A DNA stretch of 6,599 bases from Pseudoxanthomonas sp. GTDB lineage: Bacteria; Pseudomonadota; Gammaproteobacteria; Xanthomonadales; Xanthomonadaceae. Under the pieces are notes generated by a model, which searched no databases, had not been told where the DNA came from, and saw nothing but the letters and a program-made list of their open reading frames with translations. A program made the position numbers and the translations under genes. Shown one piece after another: positions 6,307 through 6,599 of the stretch. Numbering within the stretch: position 1 is the stretch's first letter; each line of letters opens with the position of its first letter. The stretch is from the NCBI GenBank assembly GCA_026785795.1, contig JAJAZJ010000096.1:1-6599 (forward strand), given 5' to 3'.

Positions 6307-6319
6307 GGGACGACGTCCC
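6307..6319 (+). repeat. Short perfect dyad GGGAC-GAC-GTCCC upstream of the lipoprotein gene
   Basis: Five-base arms GGGAC and GTCCC flank a 3-base centre, ending eight bases before the ribosome binding site and 20 before the ATG at 6340. It could be a small 5'-leader hairpin or a protein-binding dyad. A chance match is possible in GC-rich DNA. Confidence 0.35.
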
Positions 6320-6339
6320 TAATCGACGAGGTGTTAGTT

Positions 6340-6599
6340 ATGAAGATCCAAGCCATGAAAGTTACTGCGGTCGCCGTGCTCAGCACTGTGATGCTGGGCG
6401 GTTGTGCCACGTATACCGGTCAGACCACCGACCCCAACGATCCAAACCGCACCCGCAGCGGAGCCCTGATTGGGGCCGTAATGGGCGCGGTCGCCGGCCG
6501 GCTCAGCGGCGGCGACGCCACCGAGCGACGCCAGCGCGCGTTGGTGGGCGCAGGCGTTGGCGGCCTGGCGGGCGGTTCCATCGGCGCCTACCAGGACCG
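6340..6599 (+). CDS. Glycine-zipper lipoprotein, probably OmpA/YiaD-family outer-membrane lipoprotein (3' end outside window)
   Basis: The gene opens at ATG 6340 behind GAGGTG (6328-6333), six bases away, and stays open to the window edge (86 full codons). Residues 1-21 are a lipoprotein signal (MKIQAMK, then a hydrophobic core) with lipobox L19-G20-G21-C22, so C22 should be lipidated by Lgt and cleaved by LspA. Residue +2 is Ala, not Asp, which favours outer-membrane sorting by Lol. After CATYTGQTTDPNDPNRTR come two Gly/Ala-rich segments (about 41-53 and 68-84) split by a polar stretch GGDATERRQRA, a glycine-zipper pattern. In family members I recall from xanthomonads, this head precedes a C-terminal OmpA peptidoglycan-binding domain. 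That part lies outside the window, so the OmpA call is inference. ATG 6355 (M6) is a poorer start, since it has no ribosome binding site. It probably has its own promoter in 6230-6339, but I could not identify one with confidence. Confidence 0.82.
   Translation, partial: MKIQAMKVTAVAVLSTVMLGGCATYTGQTTDPNDPNRTRSGALIGAVMGAVAGRLSGGDATERRQRALVGAGVGGLAGGSIGAYQD

Overview
The window is a high-GC, densely packed stretch with every supported gene on the + strand. Codon use (strong G/C at third positions), the dnaB-alr order and the glycine-zipper lipoprotein at the right end suggest a gammaproteobacterium of the Xanthomonadaceae, probably Stenotrophomonas or a close relative. That assignment rests on recalled protein resemblance, not on a search.

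Left edge (1-419): the 3' end of an unrecognised protein with a possible secretion signal, an Ala/Pro-rich linker and a six-cysteine C-terminal domain. A 187-base intergenic region follows (420-606). It holds a GC-rich hairpin, a perfect DnaA-box sequence (TTATCCACA) and a 17-codon leader reading frame whose stop overlaps the dnaB start as TGATG.

Core (607-3200): dnaB, the replicative DNA helicase, then after 23 bases alr, alanine racemase, which makes D-alanine for peptidoglycan. alr has no good Shine-Dalgarno sequence, but a TACAAT hexamer lies six bases before its ATG, so it may be transcribed as a leaderless mRNA.

Right half (3282-6229): phrB, a class I CPD photolyase with its tryptophan electron-transfer triad intact, then a WS/DGAT-family acyltransferase (wax ester/triacylglycerol synthase family) with an intact HHxxxDG motif. 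Both have strong ribosome binding sites. After a 110-base intergenic region with a possible small terminator hairpin and a dyad, the window ends inside a lipoprotein gene (6340 onward) with a lipobox and a glycine zipper, probably an OmpA/YiaD-type outer-membrane lipoprotein.

The genes serve replication, wall precursor supply, DNA repair, lipid acylation and the envelope. They look like a housekeeping neighbourhood rather than one dedicated pathway. I see no insertion sequence, CRISPR array, phage gene, tRNA or rRNA. The most interesting items are the regulatory architecture before dnaB, the possible leaderless start of alr and the unrecognised Cys-rich protein. I do not see convincing evidence of a wholly new multi-gene system.
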